A DNA stretch of 64,000 nucleotides, taken from Acidimicrobiales bacterium. Lineage in GTDB: Bacteria > Actinomycetota > Acidimicrobiia > Acidimicrobiales > Palsa-688. The position numbers and the translations under genes are program-made. The stretch is taken from positions 62,001 through 126,000 of the forward strand of contig DATLUM010000071.1 of NCBI GenBank assembly GCA_035533095.1, in the 5' to 3' direction. This document shows, in pieces, positions 1 to 10,699 of this stretch (position 1 is its first letter; every line of letters begins with the position of its first letter). The notes beneath the pieces were generated by a model, which was not told where the DNA came from, searched no databases, and worked only from the letters and a program-made list of their open reading frames with translations.

Positions 1-349
1 ATCCCATCACGTAGAAAGGCGCGCCGTTGACGGCTTCGTCCTCGCACAGCCCGAGAGCGGGGGGTGCCGGGATGCCGGCAGGGCCGAGCGCGGAGATGAT
101 CCGGTATTCCCGCTTCATGTCGTGCGCCGTCGGCAGGAGGTGCCCGGTCGGTGGCCTGCGCAGCACGTAATGGTGGTCGAGCGCGTCGGTGACCTCGAAG
201 GTGAGGTTGGATCGCCCTCCCGCGACCAGGGTGAAGTGGAGGGGGGGTTCGGCGCCGGGAATGTTGTCCTGGAACCAGGCGCTCACCTTGCCTGTGTCGA
301 TGCCTGGCGGAGTGTCGATATCGGGCGGGGTGTCGGTACCCTCGTTCAT
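1..349 (-). CDS. Phosphotransferase (APH/choline-kinase-like) family protein, N-terminal part
   Basis: The reverse strand is open from an ATG at 349 to the window edge, giving 116 residues of an incomplete protein. After an acidic/proline leader it reads FTLVAGGRSNLTFEVTD, then YVLRRPP and REYRIISAL, with a PFYVMG segment at the cut. This is the ATP-binding N-lobe pattern of the aminoglycoside-phosphotransferase-like family found beside acyl-CoA dehydrogenases (ACAD10/11 type): Gly-rich loop, R-P-P strand and a helix with a conserved Glu. The catalytic C-lobe lies outside the window, so substrate and activity cannot be judged. It is divergent from the thioredoxin-like gene, with 60 bp between the two starts. 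Confidence 0.75.
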   Translation of the reverse strand, partial: MNEGTDTPPDIDTPPGIDTGKVSAWFQDNIPGAEPPLHFTLVAGGRSNLTFEVTDALDHHYVLRRPPTGHLLPTAHDMKREYRIISALGPAGIPAPPALGLCEDEAVNGAPFYVMG

Positions 350-409
350 GTCCTGCAACCTACCTGGGCAGGGCGAGCCCCACAGTTTCCGGAAAAGGAC
401 CCGAGCGCC

Positions 410-1126
410 ATGGACGTGACAGACGACACCTTCGAGACCGATGTGCTGGACCGGTCGCAGTCGGCGACCGTGGTGGTGGACCTGTGGGCGTCGTGGTGCG
501 GGCCCTGCCGGGTGCTGGGCCCGATGCTCGAGAAGGTGGTCGGCGAGACGCCGGGCGTCGATCTGGTGAAGATCGACGTCGACGCCAACCCCCGTTCTGC
601 GGCGACGTTCCAGGTGCAGTCGATCCCGGCGGTGTACGCCATCCGCGACCGCAAGGTCGTGGACAGCTTCGTCGGCGCTCTGCCCGAGCCGGCGCTGCGC
701 CAGTGGATCGCCGGCCTCAACCCACCGCCCTCCGAGGTCGACCGCCTGGTCGCCGCCGGCGACGAAGCGTCGCTTCGGCGTGCGCTGGAGCTCGAGCCCG
801 CGAACCAGAAGGCCGTCCTCGCTCTCGCGTCGCTGCTGGTCGCCGGCGGCAACGCCGGCGAGTCGCAGAGGGAGGAGGCTCTCGCGCTGCTCGCCCGGTT
901 GCCCGAGAGCGCCGAGACCCGCCACCTCGCTGCGCAGGCGAGGCTCGGATCCGAAGCCCGGGGGATCGCGGACGACGGGGTCGAGGCGAAGCTGGACGAG
1001 CTCCTCCAGCGCGTGAACGGCGACGACGCCGCCCGCCAGGAGTTCGTGGACCTGCTCGAGGTGCTCGGACCCGACGATCCCCGCACGGCCACCTACCGCA
1101 AGGCCCTGACCGCGCGGCTCTTCTAA
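410..1126 (+). CDS. Thioredoxin-fold protein with TPR-like C-terminus (CnoX/YbbN-like)
   Basis: A 238-residue protein with an N-terminal thioredoxin domain (about residues 1-105) holding the redox motif WCGPC (Cys30 and Cys33) and the cis-proline segment SIPAVY. The C-terminal half is helical and alanine/leucine-rich (for example ALELEPANQKAVLALASLL), as in YbbN/CnoX proteins, which join thioredoxin to TPR repeats and act as redox holdases in the cytoplasm. I chose the ATG at 410 because the domain begins there. The frame stays open upstream to 122, but that part is antisense to the phosphotransferase gene. A GGAAAAGG-like ribosome site lies just upstream. Substrate is unknown. The gene runs in the same direction as folP and holA. 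Confidence 0.85.
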   Translation: MDVTDDTFETDVLDRSQSATVVVDLWASWCGPCRVLGPMLEKVVGETPGVDLVKIDVDANPRSAATFQVQSIPAVYAIRDRKVVDSFVGALPEPALRQWIAGLNPPPSEVDRLVAAGDEASLRRALELEPANQKAVLALASLLVAGGNAGESQREEALALLARLPESAETRHLAAQARLGSEARGIADDGVEAKLDELLQRVNGDDAARQEFVDLLEVLGPDDPRTATYRKALTARLF

Positions 1127-1149
1127 GAGGTTCGCTAGCGTCCGGTCCC

Positions 1150-1980
1150 GTGCTGCTCGAGCTCGGCGACCGGAAGTACGACCTCACGGCGCGGTCGTTG
1201 GTCATGGGCATCCTCAACCGGACTCCCGACTCCTTCTACGACCGCGGCGAGTACTGGGACCTCGACGCGTTCTACCGTCGAGCAGATCGGTTGGTCGCCG
1301 ACGGCGCCGACATCCTCGATGTCGGCGGGGTCAAAGCGGGCCCTGGGCCCGAGGTCGGTGAGGCGGAGGAGATGGACCGGGTGACACCGGCCATCGCAGC
1401 TCTGCACGAGCGCTTCGACGTGCCCCTTTCGGTCGACACGTGGCGCGCGTCTGTCGCCGGGGAGGCGTACCGCAGCGGCGCGGTACTGGGCAACGACATC
1501 TCCGGTTTCGGCGACCCCCAATACCTGCCTGTCGCGTCGGCAGCAGGGGCGGCCGTCGTCGCCACCCACATCCGCCTCCAGCCCAGGGTCGCCGACCCCG
1601 AACCACACTACGACGACGTGGTGAAGGACGTCGCGGCATTTCTCGTGGAACGGGCCCAACGGGCCCGGGCCGCCGGGATCCCAGACTCGCGTATCGTCCT
1701 CGACGCCGGCCTCGACCTCGGGAAGACCGCGTCGCAGTCCCTCGAACTCCTGCGCGCATCCGACCGCCTCGCTTCACTGGGATGGCCCCTGCTTTTGTCC
1801 GCGTCCAACAAGACGTTCCTGGGAGCAGTCTTCGGGCTCGAGATCGGGGAGCGACGGGAGGCCACGATCGCCGCGCACTCGCTCGGAGTCAGTCTCGGTT
1901 GCCGCATCCTGCGTGCTCACGACGTGCGCGCCGCGCGACGCGTCTGCGACGCGCTCGCAGCGGTGATGGAAGCCAAGTGA
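1150..1980 (+). CDS. folP: Dihydropteroate synthase homologue, FolP2-like
   Basis: A 276-residue TIM-barrel protein of the dihydropteroate synthase family. Canonical enzymes join p-aminobenzoate to the pterin diphosphate in folate synthesis. Here the first motif reads MGILNRTPDSFYDRG instead of the usual NVTPDSFSDGG, and the second reads DVGGVKAGPGPEV instead of DIGGESTRPG. Both changes resemble, from memory, the mycobacterial FolP2 branch, which is reported to lack synthase activity. SVDTWRA and a late LSASNKTFLG segment are kept. The start is a GTG at 1150, 23 bp after the previous stop; an ATG at 1204 would remove the first strand. holA starts 10 bp downstream, so an operon is likely. Whether it makes folate is open. 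Confidence 0.82.
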   Translation: MLLELGDRKYDLTARSLVMGILNRTPDSFYDRGEYWDLDAFYRRADRLVADGADILDVGGVKAGPGPEVGEAEEMDRVTPAIAALHERFDVPLSVDTWRASVAGEAYRSGAVLGNDISGFGDPQYLPVASAAGAAVVATHIRLQPRVADPEPHYDDVVKDVAAFLVERAQRARAAGIPDSRIVLDAGLDLGKTASQSLELLRASDRLASLGWPLLLSASNKTFLGAVFGLEIGERREATIAAHSLGVSLGCRILRAHDVRAARRVCDALAAVMEAK

Positions 1981-1990
1981 GTCCGGCGCC

Positions 1991-3013
1991 GTGAACGAGT
2001 TCCCCGTCGTGCTCGTCGACGGCGACGACCCGACCCTGGTGAGCGAAGCGCTCGCCAAGGTCCTCGACGATCTTGTCGGCCCTGCGGAGCGTGGTCTGGT
2101 GGTCGAGGACTACCGCGACGAGGGCGTCGACCTGGCGGCGGTCGCCGACAGCTGCGCCACACCCCCGTTCCTCACTGAGCGCCGGGTTGTCGTGCTGCGC
2201 GAGGCGGGACGGTTCCTGACCGAGGAGGTGGCCCCGCTGCTGGCCTACCTCGAGGACCCACTACCCACGACGGTGCTCGTGATCGGCGCCGGCGAGGGGG
2301 CGATCGCCCCGAAGCTGGTGGCCGCGGTCAAGGCCAAGGGTCACGTGGTCTCGACGAAGGTGTCGCAGCGCGAGTTGGCCGACTGGGTCCGGTCGAGGCT
2401 GCGCTCGGCACCGGTCAAGCTCGACGCCGAGGCGGAGAAGGCGGTCCGCGACCATTTCGGTGAGGACGTGAGCCGCTTGGGCTCCCTGCTGGAGGTGCTG
2501 GCGGCCGCGTACGGCGAGGGCGCCCACCTCGGCGCCGCGGATCTGGAGCCCTACCTCGGCGAGGCCGGGTCGGTTGCGCCGTGGGACTTCACCGTCGCGA
2601 TCGACACGGGTCGCACCGAGGACGCGCTCGCGTACCTGCACCGCCTCCTGGGCGCCGGCGACCGGCACCCCTTGCAGGTGCTGGCCGTGCTGCACCGCCA
2701 CGTCCAAGGGCTGCTGAGGATCGACGACCCGTCGATACGAACCGAAGCCCAAGCCGCCGAGGCGATGGGGATCGCCAAAGGGCGGAGCACCTATCCGGCG
2801 AAGAAGGCGCTCGCGGCGGCCCAGCGATGGGGCTCCGCTGGCATTGCCGACGCGATCGGGTTGCTCGCGCAGGCCGACATCGACTTGAAAGGCGCAACGG
2901 GCCTCCCTGCCGAGGCGGTCCTCGAGGTGCTCGTCGCGCGGCTCTGCTTCCGCGCCCGGGCACGCGGCGGCGGGTCGGCCGAGCGCCGCGGGGCGCTCAG
3001 CTCGGGGCGCTGA
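1991..3013 (+). CDS. holA: DNA polymerase III delta subunit
   Basis: A 340-residue protein matching HolA, the clamp-loader subunit that opens the sliding clamp. Visible features are an N-terminal DGDDPTLVSEAL segment (the usual 'G.d..l..e.l' start), a TPPFLTERRVVVLREA strand-helix in the ATPase-like domain, VPxx-type helices in the middle, and a C-terminal helical collar ending in ADIDLKGATGLPAEAVLEVLV, where DLKG is typical of the family. The GTG start at 1991 is 10 bp after folP. As in many HolA proteins no Walker A motif is seen. rpsT lies nearby in opposite orientation, a common actinobacterial arrangement. Confidence 0.9.
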   Translation: MNEFPVVLVDGDDPTLVSEALAKVLDDLVGPAERGLVVEDYRDEGVDLAAVADSCATPPFLTERRVVVLREAGRFLTEEVAPLLAYLEDPLPTTVLVIGAGEGAIAPKLVAAVKAKGHVVSTKVSQRELADWVRSRLRSAPVKLDAEAEKAVRDHFGEDVSRLGSLLEVLAAAYGEGAHLGAADLEPYLGEAGSVAPWDFTVAIDTGRTEDALAYLHRLLGAGDRHPLQVLAVLHRHVQGLLRIDDPSIRTEAQAAEAMGIAKGRSTYPAKKALAAAQRWGSAGIADAIGLLAQADIDLKGATGLPAEAVLEVLVARLCFRARARGGGSAERRGALSSGR

Positions 3014-3019
3014 AGCTCC

Positions 3020-3907
3020 GTGCAGCTATCGGGACTCGACTACCTTGCCGTCGCCGGCGCTTCGCTCGCCGCGGGCATGGTGAACGCGCTGGCGGGCGGG
3101 GGGACGCTGATCTCGTTTCCGACGCTGGTCGGCATCGGGGTGCCGGCGGTGCCGGCGAACGTGACCAACACCGTCGCCCTGTTGCCTGGGTACCTCGGCG
3201 GGAGCTGGGCGCAGCGCGACGACCTGCGCCCGCAGCTCGGAGACGCCCGGGTCCTGGCGGCGACCGGGGCCGTCGGCGGGCTCGCCGGTTCCGTGCTCCT
3301 CGTGATGATCCCGCCGCAGGCGTTCAGGCTGGCGGTCCCGTATCTGATCGTGGCGTCATGCCTGCTGCTGCTGGGCCAGGAGCGCGCCCGCAGCTTCGTA
3401 GGCGTCGCCGCGCCCGCTCCCGGTTCGCCCGGGGCGGGGGTGGGCCAATCGGGGACAGATCAGCCGGGCGTGGATCCGCCGGGGGTGGGCGCGGACACGG
3501 ACGCGGGGGCAGTCGCATCCGCGCAACCCGCGCCCACCCGTCCTGGGGCCCCTGGTCTGCACCCGGCCCTGGCGATCTCAGTGTTCGCGGCGGCAGTCTA
3601 CGGGGGGTTCTTCGGCGCGGGGCTCGGAATCGTGCTTTTGGCCGTCCTGGGGCTGTTCCACGCCGGCCCGCTGGCGCGGGTGAACGCCCTGAAGCAGGCG
3701 CTGTCGTTTGTGATCAACGTCGTGGCGGCCGTGTTCTTCGCCTTCTCGGGGCACGTGCGCTGGCAACTGGTCCCTGTGATGGCGGCCGCCAGCATCCTCG
3801 GCGGTTTCGCCGGCGGCCGGCTGGCCGGGCGGATCAGCGGCGACATGTTGCGCAAACTCGTCGTCGTGGCGGGACTGGGGGCGGCCGCGGCGCTCTGGGC
3901 GGCCTAG
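3020..3907 (+). CDS. TSUP (TauE/SafE) family membrane permease
   Basis: A 295-residue integral membrane protein of the sulfite-exporter TauE/SafE family. Both half-repeats are recognisable: N-terminal AGMVNALAGGGTLISFPTL with PANVTNTVALLPGYLGG, and C-terminal YGGFFGAGLGIVLLAVL with VNALKQALSFVINVVAAV. Members move sulfonates, sulfite or other anions; the substrate here cannot be named. The halves are joined by a roughly 50-residue Gly/Pro/Asp-rich linker (about residues 135-185), longer than usual and probably cytoplasmic. The GTG start at 3020 lies 6 bp after the holA stop, so the two are probably cotranscribed. Confidence 0.87.
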   Translation: MQLSGLDYLAVAGASLAAGMVNALAGGGTLISFPTLVGIGVPAVPANVTNTVALLPGYLGGSWAQRDDLRPQLGDARVLAATGAVGGLAGSVLLVMIPPQAFRLAVPYLIVASCLLLLGQERARSFVGVAAPAPGSPGAGVGQSGTDQPGVDPPGVGADTDAGAVASAQPAPTRPGAPGLHPALAISVFAAAVYGGFFGAGLGIVLLAVLGLFHAGPLARVNALKQALSFVINVVAAVFFAFSGHVRWQLVPVMAAASILGGFAGGRLAGRISGDMLRKLVVVAGLGAAAALWAA

Positions 3908-3938
3908 CCGTCTCGGTGAAGTCGAGCGGGGGGTGGCG

Positions 3939-4220
3939 TCAGGACTCGCCGGCGCCGGTTCCGGTCAGCGAGTTGATGCGCCGGACCAGCTTCGCCTTGC
4001 GGTTGGAGGCCTGGTTCTTGTGGATGATCCCGCGAGCGGCGGCCTTGTCGAGCCGCTTCACGGCCACGCGCAGATCCTCGGCCGTGGTGTCGCTGCCGGC
4101 TGCAGCCGAGGCGACGGCCGTCTTGATGCGGGTCTTGACCTCCGATTTGGCCGCCTTGTTGCGGACACGGGCCTTCTCGTTGGTCAGGTTGCGCTTGATC
4201 TGGCTCTTTATGTTGGCCAC
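3939..4220 (-). CDS. rpsT: 30S ribosomal protein S20
   Basis: A 93-residue basic, helical protein matching S20, which binds 16S rRNA in the small subunit. The family start MANIKSQIKRN, the central KSEVKTRIK and the RGIIHKNQASNRKAKLVRRI segment are all present. Translation starts at GTG (4220) with an AGTAGG-like site about 10 nt upstream. It converges on the TSUP gene with 31 bp between the stop codons. Length and sequence are typical. Confidence 0.97.
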   Translation of the reverse strand: MANIKSQIKRNLTNEKARVRNKAAKSEVKTRIKTAVASAAAGSDTTAEDLRVAVKRLDKAAARGIIHKNQASNRKAKLVRRINSLTGTGAGES

Positions 4221-4289
4221 AGGGAATACCTACTCACTGGTCTCTGGCCCACTCGACTGGGGAACCCGGAGATGCTAGCAGACAGCCCT

Positions 4290-4868
4290 CTAGAGCTGAT
4301 CTCCAGGTATCACCCTCGCCGGTATGCCGACCGCCGTGGCGCCGGCGGGCACGTCACAGACCACCACGGCGTTGGCGCCGATGCGTGCCTTGTCGCCCAC
4401 GGTAACCGCCCCGAGGATCTTCGCGCCGGCCCCGATGAACACGTCGTCGCCGATGATGGGACGGCGGTCGCCGCGGTAGTCCCAGCCGATCGTCACTCCT
4501 TGGTGCACCTGGCAGTTGGCGCCGATCCGCTCCGCGGACAGGATCGTGCACTGGCCGTGCGAGACGAAAAGCCCCGGCCCGATCTCGGTCCCGCTCAGGT
4601 CGAGCCCCGGCACCGTCCGCCACAGGTGCACCGCCACGCGCGCCGCGAGCGCGCCCAGCGGGTTTCCCGAAGCCAGGCGGTGGTAGTAGACGGCGCGGAA
4701 CTCCGGGAACGCGTAGAGCAGCCGGGCCAGCATCCGCGACCTGTCGTCGACCCACAGGAGGTCCGCCCAACGCTGCACGTCCGCGTCGATCGTGGCCTTC
4801 TGGTCGGTGAGGCGATAGGTCCACAGCAGCGGGTACACCGCGAGTGATCGCACGCCTTCGATCTGCAC
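4290..4868 (-). CDS. Serine acetyltransferase-like hexapeptide protein
   Basis: A 192-residue protein with an N-terminal helical part and a C-terminal left-handed beta-helix of hexapeptide repeats. The segment [28 protein letters not shown] contains, in two short stretches, the catalytic His pattern of CysE-type acetyltransferases, and it ends with [20 protein letters not shown], a typical coenzyme-A-binding end. CysE makes O-acetylserine for cysteine synthesis. The canonical N-terminal domain is shortened, so another acceptor is possible. The start is a GTG at 4868. It lies 22 bp downstream of the cytidylate-kinase-like gene on the same strand, so the two may be cotranscribed. Confidence 0.8.
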   Translation of the reverse strand: MQIEGVRSLAVYPLLWTYRLTDQKATIDADVQRWADLLWVDDRSRMLARLLYAFPEFRAVYYHRLASGNPLGALAARVAVHLWRTVPGLDLSGTEIGPGLFVSHGQCTILSAERIGANCQVHQGVTIGWDYRGDRRPIIGDDVFIGAGAKILGAVTVGDKARIGANAVVVCDVPAGATAVGIPARVIPGDQL

Positions 4869-4890
4869 CAGCAGCCACGCTGCTGCGCGC

Positions 4891-5568
4891 TCAATCCCGT
4901 TCAGGATACGCCTCGGAGAATGCCCGGGCCGCGGTAGCGATGACCGCCACCGCCGGCTCGACCCCGATGACGGTCGGGTCGAGGATCATGTGGTACAGCG
5001 CAGGATCCGCCGGGTCGACGTGGTAGAGCCGCTTTACGAACAGTGTCCGGGCGCGGTCCGTCTCAGACTGGCGCTTCCTCGCGTGCTCAACGCTCAGCTT
5101 CTCGAACGGCGCCGCCCAGTTGACCCGGCGCTCGACCGGGCCGTCCAGGCGGACGTGGAACGTGCGGGGACGTTGGCGCAGCGCAATCGCACCCGCGCGC
5201 CCCAGGATCACAGCAGGGTCTCCGTGGGCCACCCCGTGCAGTCCCGCCTCGGCGTTGGCCCGGATCGTGTCGTCGTCGTCGACGATCGGCTCAGGGGCCA
5301 GCATCGCGCCGACACTGGCAGCGCGTGCGAAGTAGCTCAGAAAGCGACCCGCCGGCGTTATCTCACGCTCTCCTTCCCCGAGTCCCTCACCGGACTTGGC
5401 AGCGTCCCTGGCCTCTTGACGTGCGGCGTCCTGAGACAGGTCGGCGCTGATCAGCCGGTCGATGAACGGCACGCCCAACTCTTCCGCCAAGCGCGGCGCG
5501 ATGACGCTTCCGCCGGACCCGTAGGTGGCGGATACGGTCACCGCCAGCCGGAAGCCGGATGCCGTCAT
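4891..5568 (-). CDS. Cytidylate-kinase-like P-loop protein
   Basis: A 225-residue protein of the cytidylate-kinase-like family. It starts with [22 protein letters not shown], in which a glycine/serine-rich loop (about residues 14-20) replaces the usual GxxGxGKS/T phosphate-binding lysine, then FIDRLI, a mid-protein [12 protein letters not shown] and an arginine-rich segment VERRVNW. Members are thought to bind nucleotides, but the substrate is not established. I start at the ATG at 5568. The open frame runs on to 6375, but that part is antisense to lepA and is a shadow. It is divergent from lepA, with 120 bp between starts. Confidence 0.78.
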   Translation of the reverse strand: MTASGFRLAVTVSATYGSGGSVIAPRLAEELGVPFIDRLISADLSQDAARQEARDAAKSGEGLGEGEREITPAGRFLSYFARAASVGAMLAPEPIVDDDDTIRANAEAGLHGVAHGDPAVILGRAGAIALRQRPRTFHVRLDGPVERRVNWAAPFEKLSVEHARKRQSETDRARTLFVKRLYHVDPADPALYHMILDPTVIGVEPAVAVIATAARAFSEAYPERD

Positions 5569-5688
5569 GCCGCAAACCCTAGATGCTCCGGCCGGTTGCC
5601 CGCCTTTGCGCCACACTGTTCTTTGGCCCGCGGCCGCCCGCAGCCGCCACGGGCCCGTCTTTCCCCCGAGAATCCCCCTGAAGAAACA

Positions 5689-7473
<1,785 letters not shown>

Positions 7474-7515
7474 CCGGCCTCACGGCCTGAGTGTGTGACC
7501 GGCCTCACGGCCTGA
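7474..7515. repeat. Two 17-bp direct repeats between lepA and the reductase
   Basis: The sequence CCGGCCTCACGGCCTGA occurs at 7474-7490 and again at 7499-7515, a 25-bp period. Each copy can form a short GGCC-TCAC-GGCC hairpin. The first copy follows the lepA stop at once and the second contains the reverse-strand stop of the reductase. No T-run follows, so a conventional intrinsic terminator is not shown; a weak hairpin pair between convergent genes is possible. Confidence 0.6.
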
Positions 7516-8401
7516 ATCTGACCCGGCCTGCCGCGTCGAGCTTCTCCATCTGTTCGGGGCTGAGAGCGACGGTCGCCGCTGCGCAGTTCTCCTCGAGGTG
7601 GCTCACAGACGAAGTGCCGGGGATGGGCATCATGACCGGGCTCTTGGCGAGAAGCCAGGCCAGTGATACCTGGGCCGGCGTGGCTCCGGTCCCCTTGGCT
7701 ATCTCGTCGACGGGACCGCCGGGGTTGGCGAGGTCACCCGACGCGATTGGGTACCAGGGGATGAACCCGATGCCTTCCTCGGTGCAATGGGCGAGCACGT
7801 CCTCGGACGAACGGTCGGTCAGGTTGTACAGGTTCTGCACCGTCGACACGGGGACGACCTTGCGGGCGGACTCCGTCTCGGCGACCGATACCTGCGACAG
7901 CCCGACGGCGGCGACCTTTCCCTCGTGGAGCAGATCAGCGAGGAAGCCGAACTGCTCGTCCGCCGGCACCTTCGCGTCGATACGGTGCAGCTGGAACAGG
8001 TCGAGCCGCTCGGTCCCGAGCCGGCGGAGGCTCATCTCGACCTGCTGGCGCAGGTACTCGGGACGGCCGACGGCGTGCCACTGGTTCGGGCCGGTCCGGG
8101 TCAGCCCGGCCTTTGTGGCGATCACCAGGCCAGCGGGATAGGGATGGAGCGCCTCCCGGATGAGGTCCTCGCTGACGTAGGGGCCGTACGAGTCGGCGGT
8201 GTCGATGAAGTCCACGCCCAGTTCGACAGCCCGGCGAAGGACCCGGATGCACTCGGACCGATCCCGTGGCTCGCCCCAGATCCCCCGCCCGGTGAGCCGC
8301 ATGGCGCCGAAGCCGAGCCGGTGGACGGTCATGCCGGCGAAACTGAAGCTGCCAGAGGCGGAGACAGGCTGGGCCGTGGCTGAACGGGTGTCGGGGCTCA
8401 T
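7505..8401 (-). CDS. Aldo/keto reductase
   Basis: A 298-residue NAD(P)H-dependent aldo/keto reductase with a TIM-barrel fold. Catalytic residues are visible: Asp in [10 protein letters not shown] (with Tyr), Lys in [10 protein letters not shown] and His in LFQLHRID. The C-terminal cofactor part reads [16 protein letters not shown]. The sequence resembles the oxidoreductase branch found in many Actinobacteria; the substrate is unknown. The start is the ATG at 8401, with AAAAGG a few bases upstream and a TATAAA-like stretch just before that. The same frame stays open to 9601 antisense to hrcA, which I treat as a shadow. It is divergent from hrcA. Confidence 0.9.
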   Translation of the reverse strand: MSPDTRSATAQPVSASGSFSFAGMTVHRLGFGAMRLTGRGIWGEPRDRSECIRVLRRAVELGVDFIDTADSYGPYVSEDLIREALHPYPAGLVIATKAGLTRTGPNQWHAVGRPEYLRQQVEMSLRRLGTERLDLFQLHRIDAKVPADEQFGFLADLLHEGKVAAVGLSQVSVAETESARKVVPVSTVQNLYNLTDRSSEDVLAHCTEEGIGFIPWYPIASGDLANPGGPVDEIAKGTGATPAQVSLAWLLAKSPVMMPIPGTSSVSHLEENCAAATVALSPEQMEKLDAAGRVRFRP

Positions 8402-8456
8402 AGACCTTTTATACCGGGGACCGGCCCGTCTATTCGGGCTGAGCGGTACCAAACCG

Positions 8457-8483
8457 CTGGCACTCGGTATCTTTGAGTGCCAA
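8457..8483 (+). promoter_or_regulatory. CIRCE operator for HrcA
   Basis: CTGGCACTC (8457-8465) and GAGTGCCAA (8475-8483) flank exactly 9 bp. The inner 8 bases of each arm are perfectly inverted. This matches the CIRCE element TTAGCACTC-N9-GAGTGCTAA bound by HrcA. TATCTT at 8468-8473 inside the spacer looks like a -10 box, which would put transcription start near 8480, so bound HrcA would cover the promoter. hrcA-dnaJ autorepression is the expected role. Confidence 0.9.
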
Positions 8484-8485
8484 CG

Positions 8486-9526
8486 ATGCTTGACGCCAAC
8501 ATGCTTGATGACCGCAAGGCCGCCATCCTCCGTGCCGTGGTGGAGGAGTACATCCAGACCGCTCAGCCGGTCGGGTCTGCCGCGGTGTCGCGCATCCCGG
8601 AGCTGTCCGTCTCCTCGGCGACCGTGCGCAACGAGATGGGTGTCCTCGAGAGAGAGGGTTATCTGGCTCAGCCCCACACGAGCGCCGGCCGCATCCCGAC
8701 CGACAAGGGCTACCGGTTCTTCGTCGACCACCTCGACCCGGCCGGGAGGTTGGGACCCGGGCAGACGCAGAAGGTGCGGGCCTTCTTCGCGAGCGCGCAC
8801 GGGGAGCTGGAGCGGATGCTCTCCGACACCAGCCGCTTCCTGTCGGGTTTGACCGATTACGCGGCGGTCGTCGTGCGCGAGGGTGACCCGGCTCGCGTGC
8901 GGTCGGTGCAGCTGGTGAGCCTTGCTCCCCGGCTCGTGCTCGTGGTGATCGTCTTCGCGACCGGAGCAGTGGACAAGCGGACCTTGGAGCTGCTCGATTC
9001 CCGCGAGGACCCCACCGAGGATCAGATCGCCGCCGCGTCGGCGAGTCTCTCCGCCTTTCTCGAAGGCGAGGTGATCGGGGGCGGCGGGCGGATACCGCCG
9101 ACGGGCGACGCTGTCGTGGACCGGCTGGCCGAGTCGGCGCGGGCGGCGCTGCAGCACGAAGAGTCGACCGGTGATGCCCACTCGCAGGTCTTCGTGGGCG
9201 GCGCGGCCCGGATGGCGGAGGCGTTCGACGCGGTCTCCACGATCCGCAAAGTGCTCGACATTCTCGAACAGCAGTACGTGCTGGTCACGGTCGTGCGCGA
9301 CGTGCTCGACCGGGGCCTGTCGGTGTCGATCGGCGCCGAGCACGGCGTGCAACCGCTGGCCGATTGCTCGATCGTCGTCGCGCCCTACGAGGTGGAGGGC
9401 GAGCGCGCCGGGACCGTGGGGATCCTCGGCCCGACGCGCATGCACTACGAGCAGGCGCTGGCTGCGGTCGCCGTCGTGAGCAAACGGCTCGGCAAGGTGC
9501 TCAGCGAAGGCACCGAGGGAAGGTAG
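8486..9526 (+). CDS. hrcA: Heat-inducible transcription repressor HrcA
   Basis: About 346 residues. The N-terminal winged-helix domain reads [18 protein letters not shown], then [17 protein letters not shown] and [18 protein letters not shown], all HrcA signatures. The rest is the GAF-like dimerisation region, ending [15 protein letters not shown]. HrcA represses chaperone genes by binding CIRCE. A GTG at 8477 is in frame but lies inside the CIRCE arm. I prefer the ATG at 8486; the ATG at 8501 (MLDDRK) also fits the family start. No clear Shine-Dalgarno precedes any of them, which agrees with a very short leader. dnaJ begins 7 bp downstream. Confidence 0.93.
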   Translation: MLDANMLDDRKAAILRAVVEEYIQTAQPVGSAAVSRIPELSVSSATVRNEMGVLEREGYLAQPHTSAGRIPTDKGYRFFVDHLDPAGRLGPGQTQKVRAFFASAHGELERMLSDTSRFLSGLTDYAAVVVREGDPARVRSVQLVSLAPRLVLVVIVFATGAVDKRTLELLDSREDPTEDQIAAASASLSAFLEGEVIGGGGRIPPTGDAVVDRLAESARAALQHEESTGDAHSQVFVGGAARMAEAFDAVSTIRKVLDILEQQYVLVTVVRDVLDRGLSVSIGAEHGVQPLADCSIVVAPYEVEGERAGTVGILGPTRMHYEQALAAVAVVSKRLGKVLSEGTEGR

Positions 9527-9533
9527 GTAGTCG

Positions 9534-10685
9534 GTGCCGGAGATCGGGGACCTGTACGAGCTGCTCGGAGTCAGCCGCAACGCGACGGAGGACGAGATCA
9601 AGCGCGCCTACCTGAAGCTCGCCCGCGAGCTGCACCCTGACGCGAACCCGGGTGACGTGCACGCCGAGGAGCGGTTCAAGGCGGTGAACCTCGCGTACGA
9701 GACCCTGCGCGACCCCGAACGGCGCCGGCAGTACGACATGTTCGGCATGGCCGGAGTCCGCGGGTCGGGGGCGGCCGGTACCGGCGGGGGCGACCCGTTC
9801 GCAGGGTTCGGGGGCGGCGGGATCGGAGACCTCTTCGACGCGTTCTTCGGCGGCGGCATGGGCGGCGCGGCCGGAGGCCGGGCCGCGCGGACCGGGCCGC
9901 GCAAGGGCGAGGATGCCGAGGCGACGATCCTGCTCGACTTCGCAGAAGCGGTGTTCGGGGCCCAGCGCGAGCTGACCGTCCGCTTGCCGCATACGTGCTC
10001 GACCTGCCAGGGAAGCGGCGCCCGGCCCGGCACCACCCCGATCACCTGCTCGACGTGCCAGGGCAGCGGTGAGATCCGCCGGGTCCGGCAGTCCATACTC
10101 GGTCAGATGGTCACGGCCAGCCCGTGCCACCGCTGCGGCGGCACGGGTGAGGAGATCCCGTCGCCGTGCCCGGACTGCCGGGGGGAGGGGAGGCGGCGCG
10201 AGGAGAGGTCGTTTGTGGTCGACGTGCCGGCGGGCGTCGACGAGGGCTCAACGCTGCGGCTCACGGGTCGGGGCGCCGGCGGCCTGCGCGGCGGGCCGGC
10301 GGGGGACCTTTACGCGCACGTGAGGGTGAGGCCGCATCCGGTGCTGACGCGCAGCGGCTTCGACCTGCTTGCCGTCGTGCACGTGGCCATGTCCCAGGCC
10401 GCGTTGGGCACGTCGGTCGAGTTCGAAACCCTCGACGGGGTCGAGGACGTGGTGGTGCCAGCGGGCACTCAGACCGGTCGCGAGATCAAGCTCCGCGGCC
10501 GCGGTGTGCCGCACCTGCAGGGCCGAGGTCGCGGCGACCTGATCATCACGGTCGTCGTGGACATCCCGAGCGACCTGACCAAGGAGCAGGAGGACCTGCT
10601 GCGCCAGTACGCCTCGCTCAGGGGAGAGCCGGTGTCGGCGCCCGATCCCGGCTTGATGTCCAAGCTGCGCGGCGCGTTCAAGTAA
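9534..10685 (+). CDS. dnaJ: Chaperone protein DnaJ
   Basis: A 383-residue type I J-protein, the co-chaperone that stimulates the DnaK ATPase. Domains: J domain with [19 protein letters not shown] and HPD (near residue 38); Gly/Phe-rich linker ([16 protein letters not shown]); four zinc-finger repeats [32 protein letters not shown]; and the C-terminal substrate-binding domains. The start is GTG at 9534, preceded by AAGGTAGG. It is cotranscribed with hrcA and therefore probably under the CIRCE element. dnaK and grpE are not in the window. Confidence 0.96.
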   Translation: MPEIGDLYELLGVSRNATEDEIKRAYLKLARELHPDANPGDVHAEERFKAVNLAYETLRDPERRRQYDMFGMAGVRGSGAAGTGGGDPFAGFGGGGIGDLFDAFFGGGMGGAAGGRAARTGPRKGEDAEATILLDFAEAVFGAQRELTVRLPHTCSTCQGSGARPGTTPITCSTCQGSGEIRRVRQSILGQMVTASPCHRCGGTGEEIPSPCPDCRGEGRRREERSFVVDVPAGVDEGSTLRLTGRGAGGLRGGPAGDLYAHVRVRPHPVLTRSGFDLLAVVHVAMSQAALGTSVEFETLDGVEDVVVPAGTQTGREIKLRGRGVPHLQGRGRGDLIITVVVDIPSDLTKEQEDLLRQYASLRGEPVSAPDPGLMSKLRGAFK

Positions 10686-10699
10686 GGGGCTCCTCCGGT

